This document shows, one piece after another, positions 47,640-57,146 of a stretch of DNA of 64,000 nucleotides. The notes under the pieces were generated by a model. The model saw nothing but the letters and a program-made list of their open reading frames with translations. It made no database searches and was not told the origin of the DNA. Source of the DNA: Shewanella piezotolerans WP3 (GTDB lineage Bacteria > Pseudomonadota > Gammaproteobacteria > Enterobacterales > Shewanellaceae); contig NC_011566.1 of assembly GCF_000014885.1 (NCBI RefSeq), forward strand, positions 3,081,501 through 3,145,500. The letters run 5' to 3'. The stretch's first letter is position 1; each line of letters opens with the position of its first letter. Position numbers and translations under genes: made by a program.

Positions 47640-48485
47640 ATGGGTTCGGTCACCACTAAAAAGCACGCCAATGGTCTTGAATATGTTGAAATAAATACAG
47701 CTCAATGCAAGGCTAGAATTTTTCTACAGGGTGCGCAAATTGACTACTTTGAACCAGTAGGAAAAGAACCTCTGTTATGGGTTTCAAGTGCCGATGATTA
47801 TCAAGTTGGAAGTGGTATTCGCGGCGGTGTACCAGTATGTTGGCCATGGTTTGGTATGAGCCCTAATCCAGGTTTTCCTCAGCACGGATTTGCTCGAACC
47901 AGTATATGGACACTCGACTCGGTAAAAATGCTAGATGAGGCTGTGGAGGTCAAGTTTACCCTACCAATTTCGGACTCAGATACGCAATACTGGCCCCACG
48001 ATACCAGTGTAGAGTTGCTATTTCGCCTTAGCGAAACCCTGTCAGTGAGCCTAACAAATATTAACCATGGTGATTATGAAGTCAGTTTGACCCAAGCGCT
48101 GCATAGCTATTTCCCTATTGAAGATATCCATCAATTAACGGCAACTGGGTTTTCAGATTCAAAATACATCGAATTTGGCAAAGGCCCTTTTAATCAAGCG
48201 CAGGATGACGTTGATTTTAACCGTGAAACAGACCGAGTTTATACCAACCTAGGCCCAGTACAACAACTTCATACCCGTAAAGGGATTATAGAAGTCAGCC
48301 GCGAGAATAGTCATAGCGCGGTATTATGGAACCCATGGATAGATAAATCACAACGATTATCGCGCTTTAATGATGATGATTACTTGTCTATGGTCTGCCT
48401 TGAGGCTGCGAATGTGCTTGAAGACAAAGTGACACTTGCGCCAAAAGAAAGTCATACATTAACAACACACATTCGCTGGAAATAG
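47640..48485 (+). CDS. D-hexose-6-phosphate mutarotase
   Basis: The 281-aa aldose-1-epimerase-like enzyme (YeaD family) interconverts alpha and beta anomers of hexose 6-phosphates. Recognisable parts are IFLQGAQIDYFEP, GSGIRGGVPVCWPWFG, PQHGFARTSIW with the catalytic His region, ALHSYFPIEDI, and WNPWIDKSQRLSRF. GAGAGGA lies 9 bp before the ATG. It is divergent from the acyl-CoA dehydrogenase. Confidence 0.93.
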   Translation: MGSVTTKKHANGLEYVEINTAQCKARIFLQGAQIDYFEPVGKEPLLWVSSADDYQVGSGIRGGVPVCWPWFGMSPNPGFPQHGFARTSIWTLDSVKMLDEAVEVKFTLPISDSDTQYWPHDTSVELLFRLSETLSVSLTNINHGDYEVSLTQALHSYFPIEDIHQLTATGFSDSKYIEFGKGPFNQAQDDVDFNRETDRVYTNLGPVQQLHTRKGIIEVSRENSHSAVLWNPWIDKSQRLSRFNDDDYLSMVCLEAANVLEDKVTLAPKESHTLTTHIRWK

Positions 48486-48536
48486 CAAATATGAGTATCG
48501 ACATCGAAAGTAATTAGACTTATCGATGTCGATAAC

Positions 48537-48796
48537 ATCAGGGCTTTTGAGCTTAGTTTTTGTTCGAATTCAATGCCTTTAGGGCAAGTCTTGAGCGATG
48601 ACCCATAGCGAGCTAAGTGAAAGCTCGTAACGCCATGATAAAAGCATTGAAACGAACCCGAGTGTCCACGGTGCTTGGCTATTTATACTGCGTTACAAGT
48701 TATTTGTGGGGAATGACTAAACCGTATAACCTTTGCCTTGTTAAAATAGCCAATAAACAGCGGTAAAAACAACTAAGAAAGATCAACGCCCTCTAG
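48537..48796 (-). repeat. MITE-like dispersed repeat, copy 2 (full length, inverted)
   Basis: This 260-bp element is read on the minus strand as CTAGAGGGCGTTGATC ... AAGCTCAAAAGCCCTGATG. The ends form an imperfect terminal repeat (AGGGCGTTGATC against AGGGCTTTTGAGC). Internal order is the same as copy 1: GTTGTTTTTACCGC, TTTATTGGCTATTTT, CAAGGC, GTAACGCAGTATAAATAGCC, GGGTTCGTTTCAATGC, CGCTCAAGACTTGCCC. It contains no transposase gene. Confidence 0.82.
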
Positions 48797-48835
48797 ACAA
48801 TGGCAACCGAGACCAAACCTGCCTTAAAGCGAATA

Positions 48836-48987
48836 CTAAACAAATTGCAGAACTCCAAAACCAAAATTCAATAGTGCGGCCAAGCTCGCCATCACGGCAA
48901 TCTGCTCACCTGCACTGAAAAAGCGGTACCAAACATACATCAGAGATGTAATATCGCGGCTGTCACATTTAATATACCAGCCACCAT
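48836..48987 (-). pseudogene. Decayed small membrane-protein gene
   Basis: The minus strand reads MVAGILNVTAAILHL then a stop, and one frame over MYVWYRFFSAGEQIAVMASL and on to LNFGFGVLQFV. Together they look like the first half of a small integral membrane protein (AGILN-TAAILHL ... WYRFFGAGEQMA type) with a lost linking segment and frameshifts. Upstream bases (AATAAAGCGTTA) keep reading in frame for a few more codons. No intact product is possible. Confidence 0.6.
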
Positions 48988-49317
48988 TAACGCTTTATTC
49001 TCTTATCTATCATCCTTAAATTGTATCTATCCAACTAGAAGAAGTTAACACGCAAGATTTTTTGCGTCTTCTAGCACAAGCCTAAGACTCTATGTCGCTA
49101 CTTCTGAAGCTGCTACATTCAGTTGTTCTATCGAGTCATATCGCTGTTAACAAGCTAAAATAACTCACAAAGCAAAAGCTGTCATTTCAATAAGTAGCCG
49201 CTTAAGTCATTGATAAACTGTTCATAGCTTAAGATAAGGTGCTAGAATCAGCCCAATAAACCAACGATACAAACCATATAACAATTCCAATTAAATCAAC
49301 CTAAGAGAGTGCAATAA

Positions 49318-52300
49318 GTGCAGCAGGCCGCCACAAAAACATTTAACCATAAAGCCCGACGCTTATTACTGATTTTCTTTGGTATGATATTGTGCGTACT
49401 TATCATCTCAGCGTTCTACATTAGCTTCAATTACCAACGGTTAACTCTTTCGCTGGCAAATCACTTTCTGCAACCCTATCAAATAGAGCTTAAACAACTG
49501 AATATTAAGCCACTTTCGTTGACTCACTGGCTGGCGCCACAGGTATCATTAACAGTCAACGGCAGCGATATTAAGATAACTGAGCTAGAGGTAGCACTTT
49601 TACCAGAAACAAAGCTATTAGCTTTGGGTATTGATGATCTGCAATCCTTGTCGGCCAAAAATGTCGACGTGCAACTAAGCCCAAATATACTGCGCCAATC
49701 AACGGCCAGTAGTGATGTTTCAAACCCGACAATAGCACTTGATTTTGCCGCACTACCTGAAATTGAAATAGAACAAACCCAATTCACACTAAAAGGAATA
49801 GCAGCCGAAAAGCTAACCATGTCATTATCCAAGCTAACACTTGATAAAAGTGGCCACTTTAACAGCGAAATTGATCATAACAATGCTTCAGTGTTCAGTT
49901 TAGATGCGCAACTTTCGTCAAGCCTTTGGCAAGCTAAAACCCAAATTAATTTTAACGAATTACAAGCATTAACGGCAAATATCTACAGCGCGGAGTCTCA
50001 GCTGTTTCCAACAAATAGTAGCATAGCGGCAGAAAATGCTCCTCATACCAACAGTTTATTAGCTCCTTTATATCAACTTCAAGAGACGCTGCGCTCACAG
50101 CAGATTAACCTCAGCGGACACTTGGACTCAACGGTGAGTTTGGCATTAAAATCAGGGCAATTACAATCTACACATAAGTTGAGTCAATTTAGTGTTGAGC
50201 TCAAAAGCCTTGCTGCGCTAACTTTAGCACCTTCCACTTTGATAGATAAATCTTCGCAGATAAATAACAAACCTAAGCCGCTCCCCCTTAAACCAATACC
50301 CAATGACTCAATTCAATCGCTGGTTTTTGCTGTAAACGGTCACATCGCTGATCTGCAGCTAAGGGTTCAACCTTTTGAGCTCGTCGTCGCACCTTCTCAG
50401 CAGCAAATGACAGAAATATTGCACCGGCTTAATGATTCACCATTCGAAAATGCGCTGAGCAACCTTTATAAAGTGATGTCCTTTAAAGATGAACAAGCAA
50501 ACGTCATCACACCGCAATTACGTATCGCAGTAAACAGCCCAATAGATTATAAGCTACAGGACAAGTCTATATCGACCAAACTCATGTCGATTAATTTATT
50601 GCAGAGTAAACTTGCTATAAATGTGGATATATCAAATATCAATTACTCTGTTCTCCCCCAAGACACCCAACACAAAAATGATTTTCAAGCCGCCTTTAAT
50701 TGGAAAATACAGGCAAACCACCAGCAAAATATTCTGCTTAATTCCCTATGGCCAACATTAACGGCACTGCCCTACGACATCGCTATTGATAATGCCGCAA
50801 TTAAACTTCACGGGATATTTACCGCTGCAGTTACCGATGGAAAACCAAGCTACAGTGTCAATATTGGTCCACAAGCATTGCAGTTGACTCAGGGAGTCAG
50901 CCTGTCTAACAATGCCTACAACATACCAGCTGCAATGCCTCGCGTTAACGCCAGCATAAAGAAAACGGAATTGGAGCTAGTGACTGCAGCCGAGTACCAT
51001 TTCGAGAAAGGAGAAACGACACTAACCATTCCTGAAATTCGCTACAAGCTTGAGGATGCTCTTCTGACGCAGCAATATAGAGACTCGCAGAAAACTCATT
51101 ATCAAATGAAAGTAGGCTCAGCCCTCGTGGCGTTACAAAATCCTACTACCTTGACAATGACGCCTGCTAAGTCACAAACTTTAGCCAACCAATTATTGCA
51201 TCAAACACTGTCAAACCAGCTCAATTGGTCACTAGATCAAGTCGAACTCGATAAGTCTACGGTAATCTTCTCAGCTAAAAAGAAACGAAAGGTAGATAAA
51301 AAACTGTTGCACTTAGCGCAAGTGAACTTGACGCAATCTATACAACTTAAAACAGCAAAACTCTACACTGAGGAGGATTGGTGGATTAATGATATAAACC
51401 TTTCCAGCCAACACACTTATTCACCAAAAAATAGTCAGCTTAATCGCTTTAACCTCGAGGGAGATTGGCAATTTAACAATGAATTTGAACCGATCATCGC
51501 TTTCTTAAGCCAGACGAAGTCACTCCCAGACTCGATTGTTCTTAATGGCAATACTGCTCTTGATGTGCACTATCAGCTTAAACAAGATAACGATACGCAA
51601 TTTTTGCTAACATTCGAGCCAAATGTTACCAATATAGAAGGTAGCTTTGCCAACTTACCCTTTGAAGGCGGCTCTCTAAATACTCAATGTAGCTATCAAT
51701 GGCAGCGTGAGCTGAATAAAAATAGCAGCAGCTTTAAGTGCGACAATATAGAGCTGATTTTACAGGCGTTTAATCCTGGGGTGTTAATCACCGACATTGC
51801 AGCTGAAGCCACATTATCATTTAGTACTGATTCGAGTTTATCAACGGCTTCTATCAGCACTGATGAAGCCAATCATTTAGCCTTACCAGCTGAAATTTTT
51901 GGAGTTAAACAAGCCTCAGTGAGACTGACAGCCAAAGGTGATCTACTTGACGGACAATTACTGATCCCACAGTTTAAATTAAGTTTGAAAAAGCCCTCTT
52001 CGGCGTACTTCGTTCTGCAACACATCAACTTGGAAAAGCTACTCGAAATTCAACCACAAGTAGGCATATACGCGGATGGAATCTTTGATGGCGTTTTACC
52101 CATAACAATTGAAAATGGGAAAGCTGAGGTAAAAGGAGGCCAATTAGCAGCGAGACAGCCAGGTGGATTGATTGCAGTCTCAGGTAACCCCGCCGTTGAT
52201 CAAATGCGCTTGAGCCAGCCTTACTTGGAATTCGCCTTCTCTGCGTTGGAGCATTTAGAGTATTCTCAACTTTCCAGTAGTTTTGATATGAACACGCTCG

Positions 52301-52464
52301 GTGATGCCATACTTAAGGTCAATGTAAAAGGTCGTAGCCGAGGCATTGAGCGTCCAATTCATCTAAACTATTCTCAAGAGGAAAACATGCTGCAACTTCT
52401 AAGAAGCCTACAGATTGGTGACAACTTACAAAACCAAATTGAAAACTCTATACAACAGCAATAA
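49318..52464 (+). CDS. ydbH: YdbH-like AsmA-family intermembrane protein
   Basis: YdbH is an AsmA-like bridge protein; in E. coli it works with YnbE in glycerophospholipid transport between inner and outer membrane. The 1048-aa product has an N-terminal TM anchor (LLLIFFGMILCVLIISAFYI, residues ~15-38) and a very long beta-rich periplasmic part, with the conserved C-terminal region (GIFDGVLPITIENGKAEVKG, RQPGGLIAVSG, ILKVNVKGRSRGIERP). It starts with GTG after AAGAGAG. The E. coli protein is ~880 aa, so this one is longer. It is followed by ynbE and ydbL, which makes the call firm. Confidence 0.92.
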   Translation: MQQAATKTFNHKARRLLLIFFGMILCVLIISAFYISFNYQRLTLSLANHFLQPYQIELKQLNIKPLSLTHWLAPQVSLTVNGSDIKITELEVALLPETKLLALGIDDLQSLSAKNVDVQLSPNILRQSTASSDVSNPTIALDFAALPEIEIEQTQFTLKGIAAEKLTMSLSKLTLDKSGHFNSEIDHNNASVFSLDAQLSSSLWQAKTQINFNELQALTANIYSAESQLFPTNSSIAAENAPHTNSLLAPLYQLQETLRSQQINLSGHLDSTVSLALKSGQLQSTHKLSQFSVELKSLAALTLAPSTLIDKSSQINNKPKPLPLKPIPNDSIQSLVFAVNGHIADLQLRVQPFELVVAPSQQQMTEILHRLNDSPFENALSNLYKVMSFKDEQANVITPQLRIAVNSPIDYKLQDKSISTKLMSINLLQSKLAINVDISNINYSVLPQDTQHKNDFQAAFNWKIQANHQQNILLNSLWPTLTALPYDIAIDNAAIKLHGIFTAAVTDGKPSYSVNIGPQALQLTQGVSLSNNAYNIPAAMPRVNASIKKTELELVTAAEYHFEKGETTLTIPEIRYKLEDALLTQQYRDSQKTHYQMKVGSALVALQNPTTLTMTPAKSQTLANQLLHQTLSNQLNWSLDQVELDKSTVIFSAKKKRKVDKKLLHLAQVNLTQSIQLKTAKLYTEEDWWINDINLSSQHTYSPKNSQLNRFNLEGDWQFNNEFEPIIAFLSQTKSLPDSIVLNGNTALDVHYQLKQDNDTQFLLTFEPNVTNIEGSFANLPFEGGSLNTQCSYQWQRELNKNSSSFKCDNIELILQAFNPGVLITDIAAEATLSFSTDSSLSTASISTDEANHLALPAEIFGVKQASVRLTAKGDLLDGQLLIPQFKLSLKKPSSAYFVLQHINLEKLLEIQPQVGIYADGIFDGVLPITIENGKAEVKGGQLAARQPGGLIAVSGNPAVDQMRLSQPYLEFAFSALEHLEYSQLSSSFDMNTLGDAILKVNVKGRSRGIERPIHLNYSQEENMLQLLRSLQIGDNLQNQIENSIQQQ

Positions 52465-52544
52465 ATTGATTGGCGAAATAGCTAAACCTGTTTACTCTAG
52501 GCTTCTATAATACGCTGCCATTACCACGAAGTAAGGATAAGTCA

Positions 52545-52745
52545 TTGAAGATATTTAATATCCCGAAAAAAACTCTGAGCATGCTCATTGCAATATATGC
52601 CCTAATTGGCTGTAGCCCTACTGTTAAAATAGAGCCACCAGATAAGCCTATAGTGATAAACCTCAATGTAAAAATTGAGCATGAAATCAAGATTAAAGTA
52701 GACAAAGAGCTCGACGAACTTCTCGCCGATGATGAGTTGTTTTAA
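52545..52745 (+). CDS. ynbE: YnbE-like outer-membrane lipoprotein
   Basis: The 66-aa lipoprotein (lipobox LIGC, Cys ~23) has the YnbE core: SPTVKIEPPDKPIVINLNVK followed by IEHEIKIKV. In E. coli, YnbE stacks beta-strands onto the C-terminus of YdbH to complete the bridge at the outer membrane. It starts with TTG preceded by AAGGA. It lies 80 bp after ydbH and 24 bp before ydbL in one operon. Confidence 0.92.
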   Translation: MKIFNIPKKTLSMLIAIYALIGCSPTVKIEPPDKPIVINLNVKIEHEIKIKVDKELDELLADDELF

Positions 52746-52769
52746 CCCAAGGATAAGAAGGAGTGATTA

Positions 52770-53090
52770 ATGAAATCTAAAATACTAGTTCTATTTGCTA
52801 GCCTGTTACTTAGCTTCAATGCCTTGGCTATTTCTCTGCAAGATGCCAAAGCACAAGGGTTAGTGGGAGAGCAGACCAATGGTTATCTTGGTCTTGTTCA
52901 AGCTTCAGCGGAGGCAAAGACGCTGATCATTTCGGTTAACGCTAAGCGTAAATCTCACTATCAGAAAATAGCGAAGAAAAACAATATTTCACTGAATGAT
53001 GTTGCGAAACTAGCTGCTGAGAAAGCGATTAAGGGGACCAAAAAAGGCCAATACATTCAAACAACCAGTGGTAAGTGGGTCAAGAAGTAA
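52770..53090 (+). CDS. ydbL: YdbL-like periplasmic protein (DUF1318)
   Basis: The 106-aa secreted protein has a signal peptide (cleavage near NALA-IS) and the DUF1318 core: LQDAKAQGLVGEQTNGYLGL, VNAKRKSHYQKIAKKN, VAKLAAEKAI and a C-terminal GQYIQTTSGKWVKK. In E. coli YdbL modulates YdbH-YnbE assembly. AGGAG is well placed. It is the last gene of the operon, followed by a terminator. Confidence 0.93.
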   Translation: MKSKILVLFASLLLSFNALAISLQDAKAQGLVGEQTNGYLGLVQASAEAKTLIISVNAKRKSHYQKIAKKNNISLNDVAKLAAEKAIKGTKKGQYIQTTSGKWVKK

Positions 53091-53120
53091 CCGAATGACT
53101 TCGGTTATCATATACCGTCA

Positions 53121-53152
53121 TTAAAAAGCCCGTTAAATACGGGCTTTTTAAT
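53121..53152. terminator. Bidirectional terminator after ydbL
   Basis: TTAAAAAGCCCGT/ACGGGCTTTTTAA perfect hairpin, serving ydbL and the convergent transporter gene. Confidence 0.9.
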
Positions 53153-53168
53153 GCATCTATTTTGAAGA

Positions 53169-54329
53169 CTACTCGTCAGCACCGCTATGAGCAGGTGCAC
53201 TCACCATAGGTTTCGTTTCGCTGTTAGTTTCATCACTACTTAAGGCGTCCTTATCTCGACCGTCTTCGCTTTTAAGCCAAGTAATAAACAGCTCATACCA
53301 AATAGCAAGCACCACTGCGCCTAGAAATAAGCCGATTATCCCAGCGGTGATCATACCGCCTATAGCACCAATCAAAATTACAGGCATAGGTACATCGACA
53401 CCGCGCCCCATTAACATTGGCTTTAAGAAGCTATCAGAGACACCTGCAATAATGACCCAAACGGTAAATATTGTCGCAGGGGTAGAGTCATGTGTTGAGA
53501 AAACAAAAAATATTAATGGTAAGACGACCAATAACGGTGGCAGTTGCGCAATGCCCAAGATAAAAACAATAAAGGTAAATAAACCCGCGGCAGGAATACT
53601 AAAGGTAAATAGTGCCGAACCAATTAATATCGCTTGGATAAACGCCACCCCAACAACACCTAATAACACACTCCGGATTGTCGCTGCAGTTAATGTTGTC
53701 CACTCTTCGCCATGCTTGCCAACGACTTTAACCGCCACGGTGCTCACTGCAGCAGCAGACTTCTCAGCATGTGCCATAAACCCACCAGCAATTGCTAACG
53801 AAACAATAAACATCACTAGTGTGCCAACACCGCTGCCTAAAACTCCGGCCATAGTACCAACTGCTGATTTAATTTGTGGTAAAAAGTGGATGACTGCTTT
53901 TTCAAGATTGGTTGAAAAAAGTGCCCAGGCATCAAACAGCTTATCGCCAATCAAAGGGATATCAGCAATTTTTTGAGTTGGGCCAGGGATTCTAATTTCA
54001 CCAGATTGCAAAACAGCAATAGTATGACTAACGCCATCAAATATTGAACTAGATACTAATATAAACGGCGTTATAAGCAGTATAATACTGCCCAATGCCA
54101 AAATGGTCGCTGCGAGTCCCCGCCGCCCTTTTAACGCCCGCTCGAGCTTTTGAGTCAACGGCATTAATGCTACCGCTATAATCGCTCCCCATAAAACTGG
54201 AATAACGAAAGGTTTAATAATGTCATAAGTCCAAACGATTAAAATAAATAACAAACCGATACGAATGGCTGACTCCATCATATTAGTTATAAAAAGCTTG
54301 CTTTGACTGTGCTGCATTGGATTTTCCAT
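53169..54329 (-). CDS. AI-2E family transporter (PerM/YdiK type)
   Basis: The 386-aa inner-membrane protein has about seven or eight helices. Family landmarks include FVIPVLWGAIIAVALMPL near the N-terminus, ILGIAQLPPLLVVLPLI, and ISDSF-like GVSDSFLKPMLMGRGVDVPM followed by ILIGAIGGMITAGIIGLFLG. Members export varied solutes and Na+/H+; autoinducer export is proven for few. The tail is acidic and soluble (ETNSETKPM). It lies 1 bp after the K+-channel gene, so the two are one operon. Confidence 0.9.
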   Translation of the reverse strand: MENPMQHSQSKLFITNMMESAIRIGLLFILIVWTYDIIKPFVIPVLWGAIIAVALMPLTQKLERALKGRRGLAATILALGSIILLITPFILVSSSIFDGVSHTIAVLQSGEIRIPGPTQKIADIPLIGDKLFDAWALFSTNLEKAVIHFLPQIKSAVGTMAGVLGSGVGTLVMFIVSLAIAGGFMAHAEKSAAAVSTVAVKVVGKHGEEWTTLTAATIRSVLLGVVGVAFIQAILIGSALFTFSIPAAGLFTFIVFILGIAQLPPLLVVLPLIFFVFSTHDSTPATIFTVWVIIAGVSDSFLKPMLMGRGVDVPMPVILIGAIGGMITAGIIGLFLGAVVLAIWYELFITWLKSEDGRDKDALSSDETNSETKPMVSAPAHSGADE

Positions 54330-54330
54330 A

Positions 54331-55008
54331 TTAACGGTCCTGTTCTGAGACTTTTTGAGCCAGTCCAGCGCTCACCAAACTTGCCACCACAATTGCCATA
54401 TAAAACACACCTGCAATTGCTTCTAAATATACAACAACCTGTGCAAAAGGCTTATCTGGGCTAATATCGCCATAGCCCAACGTCGTTAGTGTTACAAAAC
54501 TAAAATAAACCATCTGTGAAAAGTTTTGCCCCCAAGGTACTTGCTCTATTCCGCCAAATGCACTTGGAGAAAAGGCTAGTATCAACAAATAGGCTAAAGC
54601 CCACTGTAATCCAAGTAATAGAAATAACGCTATCGACCCTACCACCTTGTTACTATCGACTGAGCCAGAAAACAAAATTTGTCTGCAAATAGAGCTAAAT
54701 GTACCCCAAAAAAAAGCAAACATTAGCAGTAACATCATTAAGTTAAGGTGAGGAATGAACACTAATTTTTTAAGTATAACCAAAGCAATCCATATGACGA
54801 TCAACATCTGCATAAAGCGCTTCCAGCTCTTATCAACCCCTAAACTCACCACACAGACTAAAAAAGTCACCGCAATGATCCCCTCAAGGATAGACTCCAC
54901 CATCCCCGCTGCCACACTTTTAATTAGCGAAGCGCTCAGCAGCATGATCACCAGCGCAGCGGTCATATAGTAAAAATTGTTATCTTTATTTATTTTTCGT
55001 TCAATCAA
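54331..55008 (-). CDS. Potassium channel family protein
   Basis: The 225-aa membrane protein has four to six predicted helices and a pore loop with the K+ selectivity filter TTLGYGD (residues 175-181) before a final helix. It has no RCK/TrkA domain, so gating is not predicted. It starts with TTG preceded by AGGA. It is co-transcribed with the AI-2E transporter gene; a joint role in ion or osmotic balance is plausible but unproven. Confidence 0.87.
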   Translation of the reverse strand: MIERKINKDNNFYYMTAALVIMLLSASLIKSVAAGMVESILEGIIAVTFLVCVVSLGVDKSWKRFMQMLIVIWIALVILKKLVFIPHLNLMMLLLMFAFFWGTFSSICRQILFSGSVDSNKVVGSIALFLLLGLQWALAYLLILAFSPSAFGGIEQVPWGQNFSQMVYFSFVTLTTLGYGDISPDKPFAQVVVYLEAIAGVFYMAIVVASLVSAGLAQKVSEQDR

Positions 55009-55298
55009 GCTAAACGGTCCTTAAAGATTAGAGCAAAAGAGCCTACTATTGGCTTACCATTAAACATCGCACAAATATCTTATAGGTCAATGTTTAATAA
55101 ACTTTTATGTAAGAATAATCAAAACAAACTCGATGGCAGAGATAGGTGGGTTAGCCTCCCCCATTTAACATGGGATCAGCTTTTAAGTTTAAGATAAACA
55201 ACGAGTTGAGTATGAGTCCGTGTGAAAACCATATAAATTTAAATGGAAAGCTATTGCTCGAGCCCTAGTCACCACTAGGGCCGCAAGCAACCTTCTTA
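55009..55298. other. Spacer between K+-channel and lysozyme-like genes
   Basis: It holds the presumed promoter of the channel-transporter operon. No gene or terminator was identified. Confidence 0.4.
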
Positions 55299-57146
55299 TT
55301 AATTAACAGTGCAGCCAACAGCGAGTTCATCGGATACTTGTCGCCACACTCCCCAGGGCTCAGCCGCAAAGACGATACTCGGTGTACGACCTCCCGCAAT
55401 ATACCATTCATTGCGATATTGCTTGCAATCTAGGCCATCAATAACCACCTCTCCTGGATTACTGTAAAGTTTTGCACTATCCCAATACCCTTCTAAAGGG
55501 GCAACTGGGGGAGTGTGTTCTCCAGTGGTGAAGCGACATTGACCATTAGCATCAACCGTAAAGATCATTTGTGCACTCAGGGATATATAAGTGTTATCTT
55601 TAGCTGCGGCTAACGCCTGCAGTGCCGCCGTCGCTTCATTAGCACAACTTGCGTTACCATCACTGGTGTCTAATGTAACGAAACTGCCATTAAGATCGAT
55701 TTTCAAGCTGTTTTGTGGCAATAGATATTCATTGACATCTGACTGAGACGACGCATTTTTCGTGACCACTAAGCTTGTCTTATTATAAAAATTATAGAAG
55801 TAGAGCTCTTTTTTGCTGCTGTTATCGTAAGGACCGCCCTCACCTAGCTCATAAACAGGTAATTGCACAATTACCTTTTCAAGTACTCTACCAAACTGAT
55901 CTCGATAGGAAATCGTACCGTTAGTCGATAATTTGGCGAATTCGCTACTCGCGGCTTGCTTAGCCAACTCAATGATCCCAGCGGGGTAAAAACCATAGGT
56001 TTCTAATAGCGAGAGATAATTGCTGATATCAGCTAAAGAGAGCTGCGTGTCATAACTTGTCGATAACGATGTCGCTTTTTCAGTTAATTTATTGGTGACA
56101 TCTGGGATCTGCCTAATATAGCGCGCACCAAAATCATTCTGCTTTTGGAAACAAGTCCAATCATCTTCTAGATCTTCCGTAATGGTGACACAATGATCGA
56201 AAATAGCTTGAGTTCTCAATAGCTGATCTTTAGCGGCGTATGGGCCACGGTTATACATAAAAGACATGATCATTGAAAGAGCATCAGGATCTTGCGAAGC
56301 TTGTAGAAAAAGGTGCATAGAATCTTGCGAAGCGTCTGAGCCTTGATTCCACGGCAGCGAGCCACTAACGATTGCTAATGCAGAACCATTATAAAATCCA
56401 CTACTAATCGCAGAGCCAAGTATATTGCTAGCAGGACCATTGTTTGAGCTAAGCACCTCTTTAGGATCCATGTCGGCGTATGGGGTTGGAAAACCACCAC
56501 CGACGACTCCCTGTAATTCCGCCCAAGCAGAACCTGGGTACTCTATCTGTAATACGCCATCGTCTTCAGCTTCATTACTCATCGGTACATCAGGTAAGTC
56601 ATTACCTAACGAGCTTTCTTGTAGGCCCTTAGAAACAAAGTAATTGGGGTTCATCTGCCGTTCAAAATAATTACCAAACGATTCACCTGTCGCAAAATTG
56701 CGGGTTAAATCAAACGTACCATTGACGCCCTTTTTCAAACCGTGTTGCATCTGCACCCGACTAGATGCACTCGCGTGCGCGAAAGCAAGTGCCCAAAGCT
56801 TATGTTCTTCTATGGTGGCACTACTGCTGTTGTTAAGCACACTTAGGTTAATCGTACCGGCGTGTTCAGCTTTCCAATTGATTTCATAAAACTGACCTGA
56901 ATTATTACACCCAGCCCTGTCAATATCGAAGCCACCGTCTGCAGTTTCAATAATCTCACAGTGGTAATTGACGGTTACATTATCGGCTAATCGAATCTGG
57001 TAATCGGGGGCTGCAGAGTTAATGGCATTTAAGGTTGGTAATAGCGCTTGATAATCCTCTTCGGTGATAAACTGTACCGCCATTGCCGATTGACAACATA
57101 GCGACAATATAACTGCCTGGGCCACTTTAGATTTCAATAGATTCAT
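55299..57146 (-). CDS. Secreted lysozyme-fold-like protein, candidate chitinase or muramidase
   Basis: The 615-aa secreted protein has a signal peptide (cleavage near AMA-V23). Residues ~165-310 resemble the lysozyme/GH23 superfamily by motif order: GLQESSLG with a candidate catalytic Glu177, DGVLQIEYPGSAW (~196-208) and MSFMYNRGPY (~296-303), parallel to ES..., GLMQ... and YNxG motifs of transglycosylases and GH23 chitinases. The C-terminus (LYSNPGEVVIDGLDCKQYRN then GGRTPS, WGVW) could be a small CBM5/12- or CBM73-like chitin-binding module. GAGGAAGG precedes the ATG. Divergent from a GH19-containing protein, so a chitin role is inferred. The motif reading is mine and not confirmed. Confidence 0.7.
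   Translation of the reverse strand: MNLLKSKVAQAVILSLCCQSAMAVQFITEEDYQALLPTLNAINSAAPDYQIRLADNVTVNYHCEIIETADGGFDIDRAGCNNSGQFYEINWKAEHAGTINLSVLNNSSSATIEEHKLWALAFAHASASSRVQMQHGLKKGVNGTFDLTRNFATGESFGNYFERQMNPNYFVSKGLQESSLGNDLPDVPMSNEAEDDGVLQIEYPGSAWAELQGVVGGGFPTPYADMDPKEVLSSNNGPASNILGSAISSGFYNGSALAIVSGSLPWNQGSDASQDSMHLFLQASQDPDALSMIMSFMYNRGPYAAKDQLLRTQAIFDHCVTITEDLEDDWTCFQKQNDFGARYIRQIPDVTNKLTEKATSLSTSYDTQLSLADISNYLSLLETYGFYPAGIIELAKQAASSEFAKLSTNGTISYRDQFGRVLEKVIVQLPVYELGEGGPYDNSSKKELYFYNFYNKTSLVVTKNASSQSDVNEYLLPQNSLKIDLNGSFVTLDTSDGNASCANEATAALQALAAAKDNTYISLSAQMIFTVDANGQCRFTTGEHTPPVAPLEGYWDSAKLYSNPGEVVIDGLDCKQYRNEWYIAGGRTPSIVFAAEPWGVWRQVSDELAVGCTVN

Larger units (their letters stand above)
48486..49317. 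other. Intergenic region with MITE copy and gene relic
   Basis: 832 bp with no intact gene: a MITE-like copy (48537-48796), a decayed membrane-protein gene (48836-48987), then ~300 bp of AT-rich DNA that must hold the ydbH promoter. Confidence 0.6.

Noticed and set aside
53347..53976. 209-codon ORF opposite the AI-2E transporter gene
   Set aside because: It is antisense to a well-supported membrane protein, with low-complexity Ile/Pro/Thr composition and no start signal.
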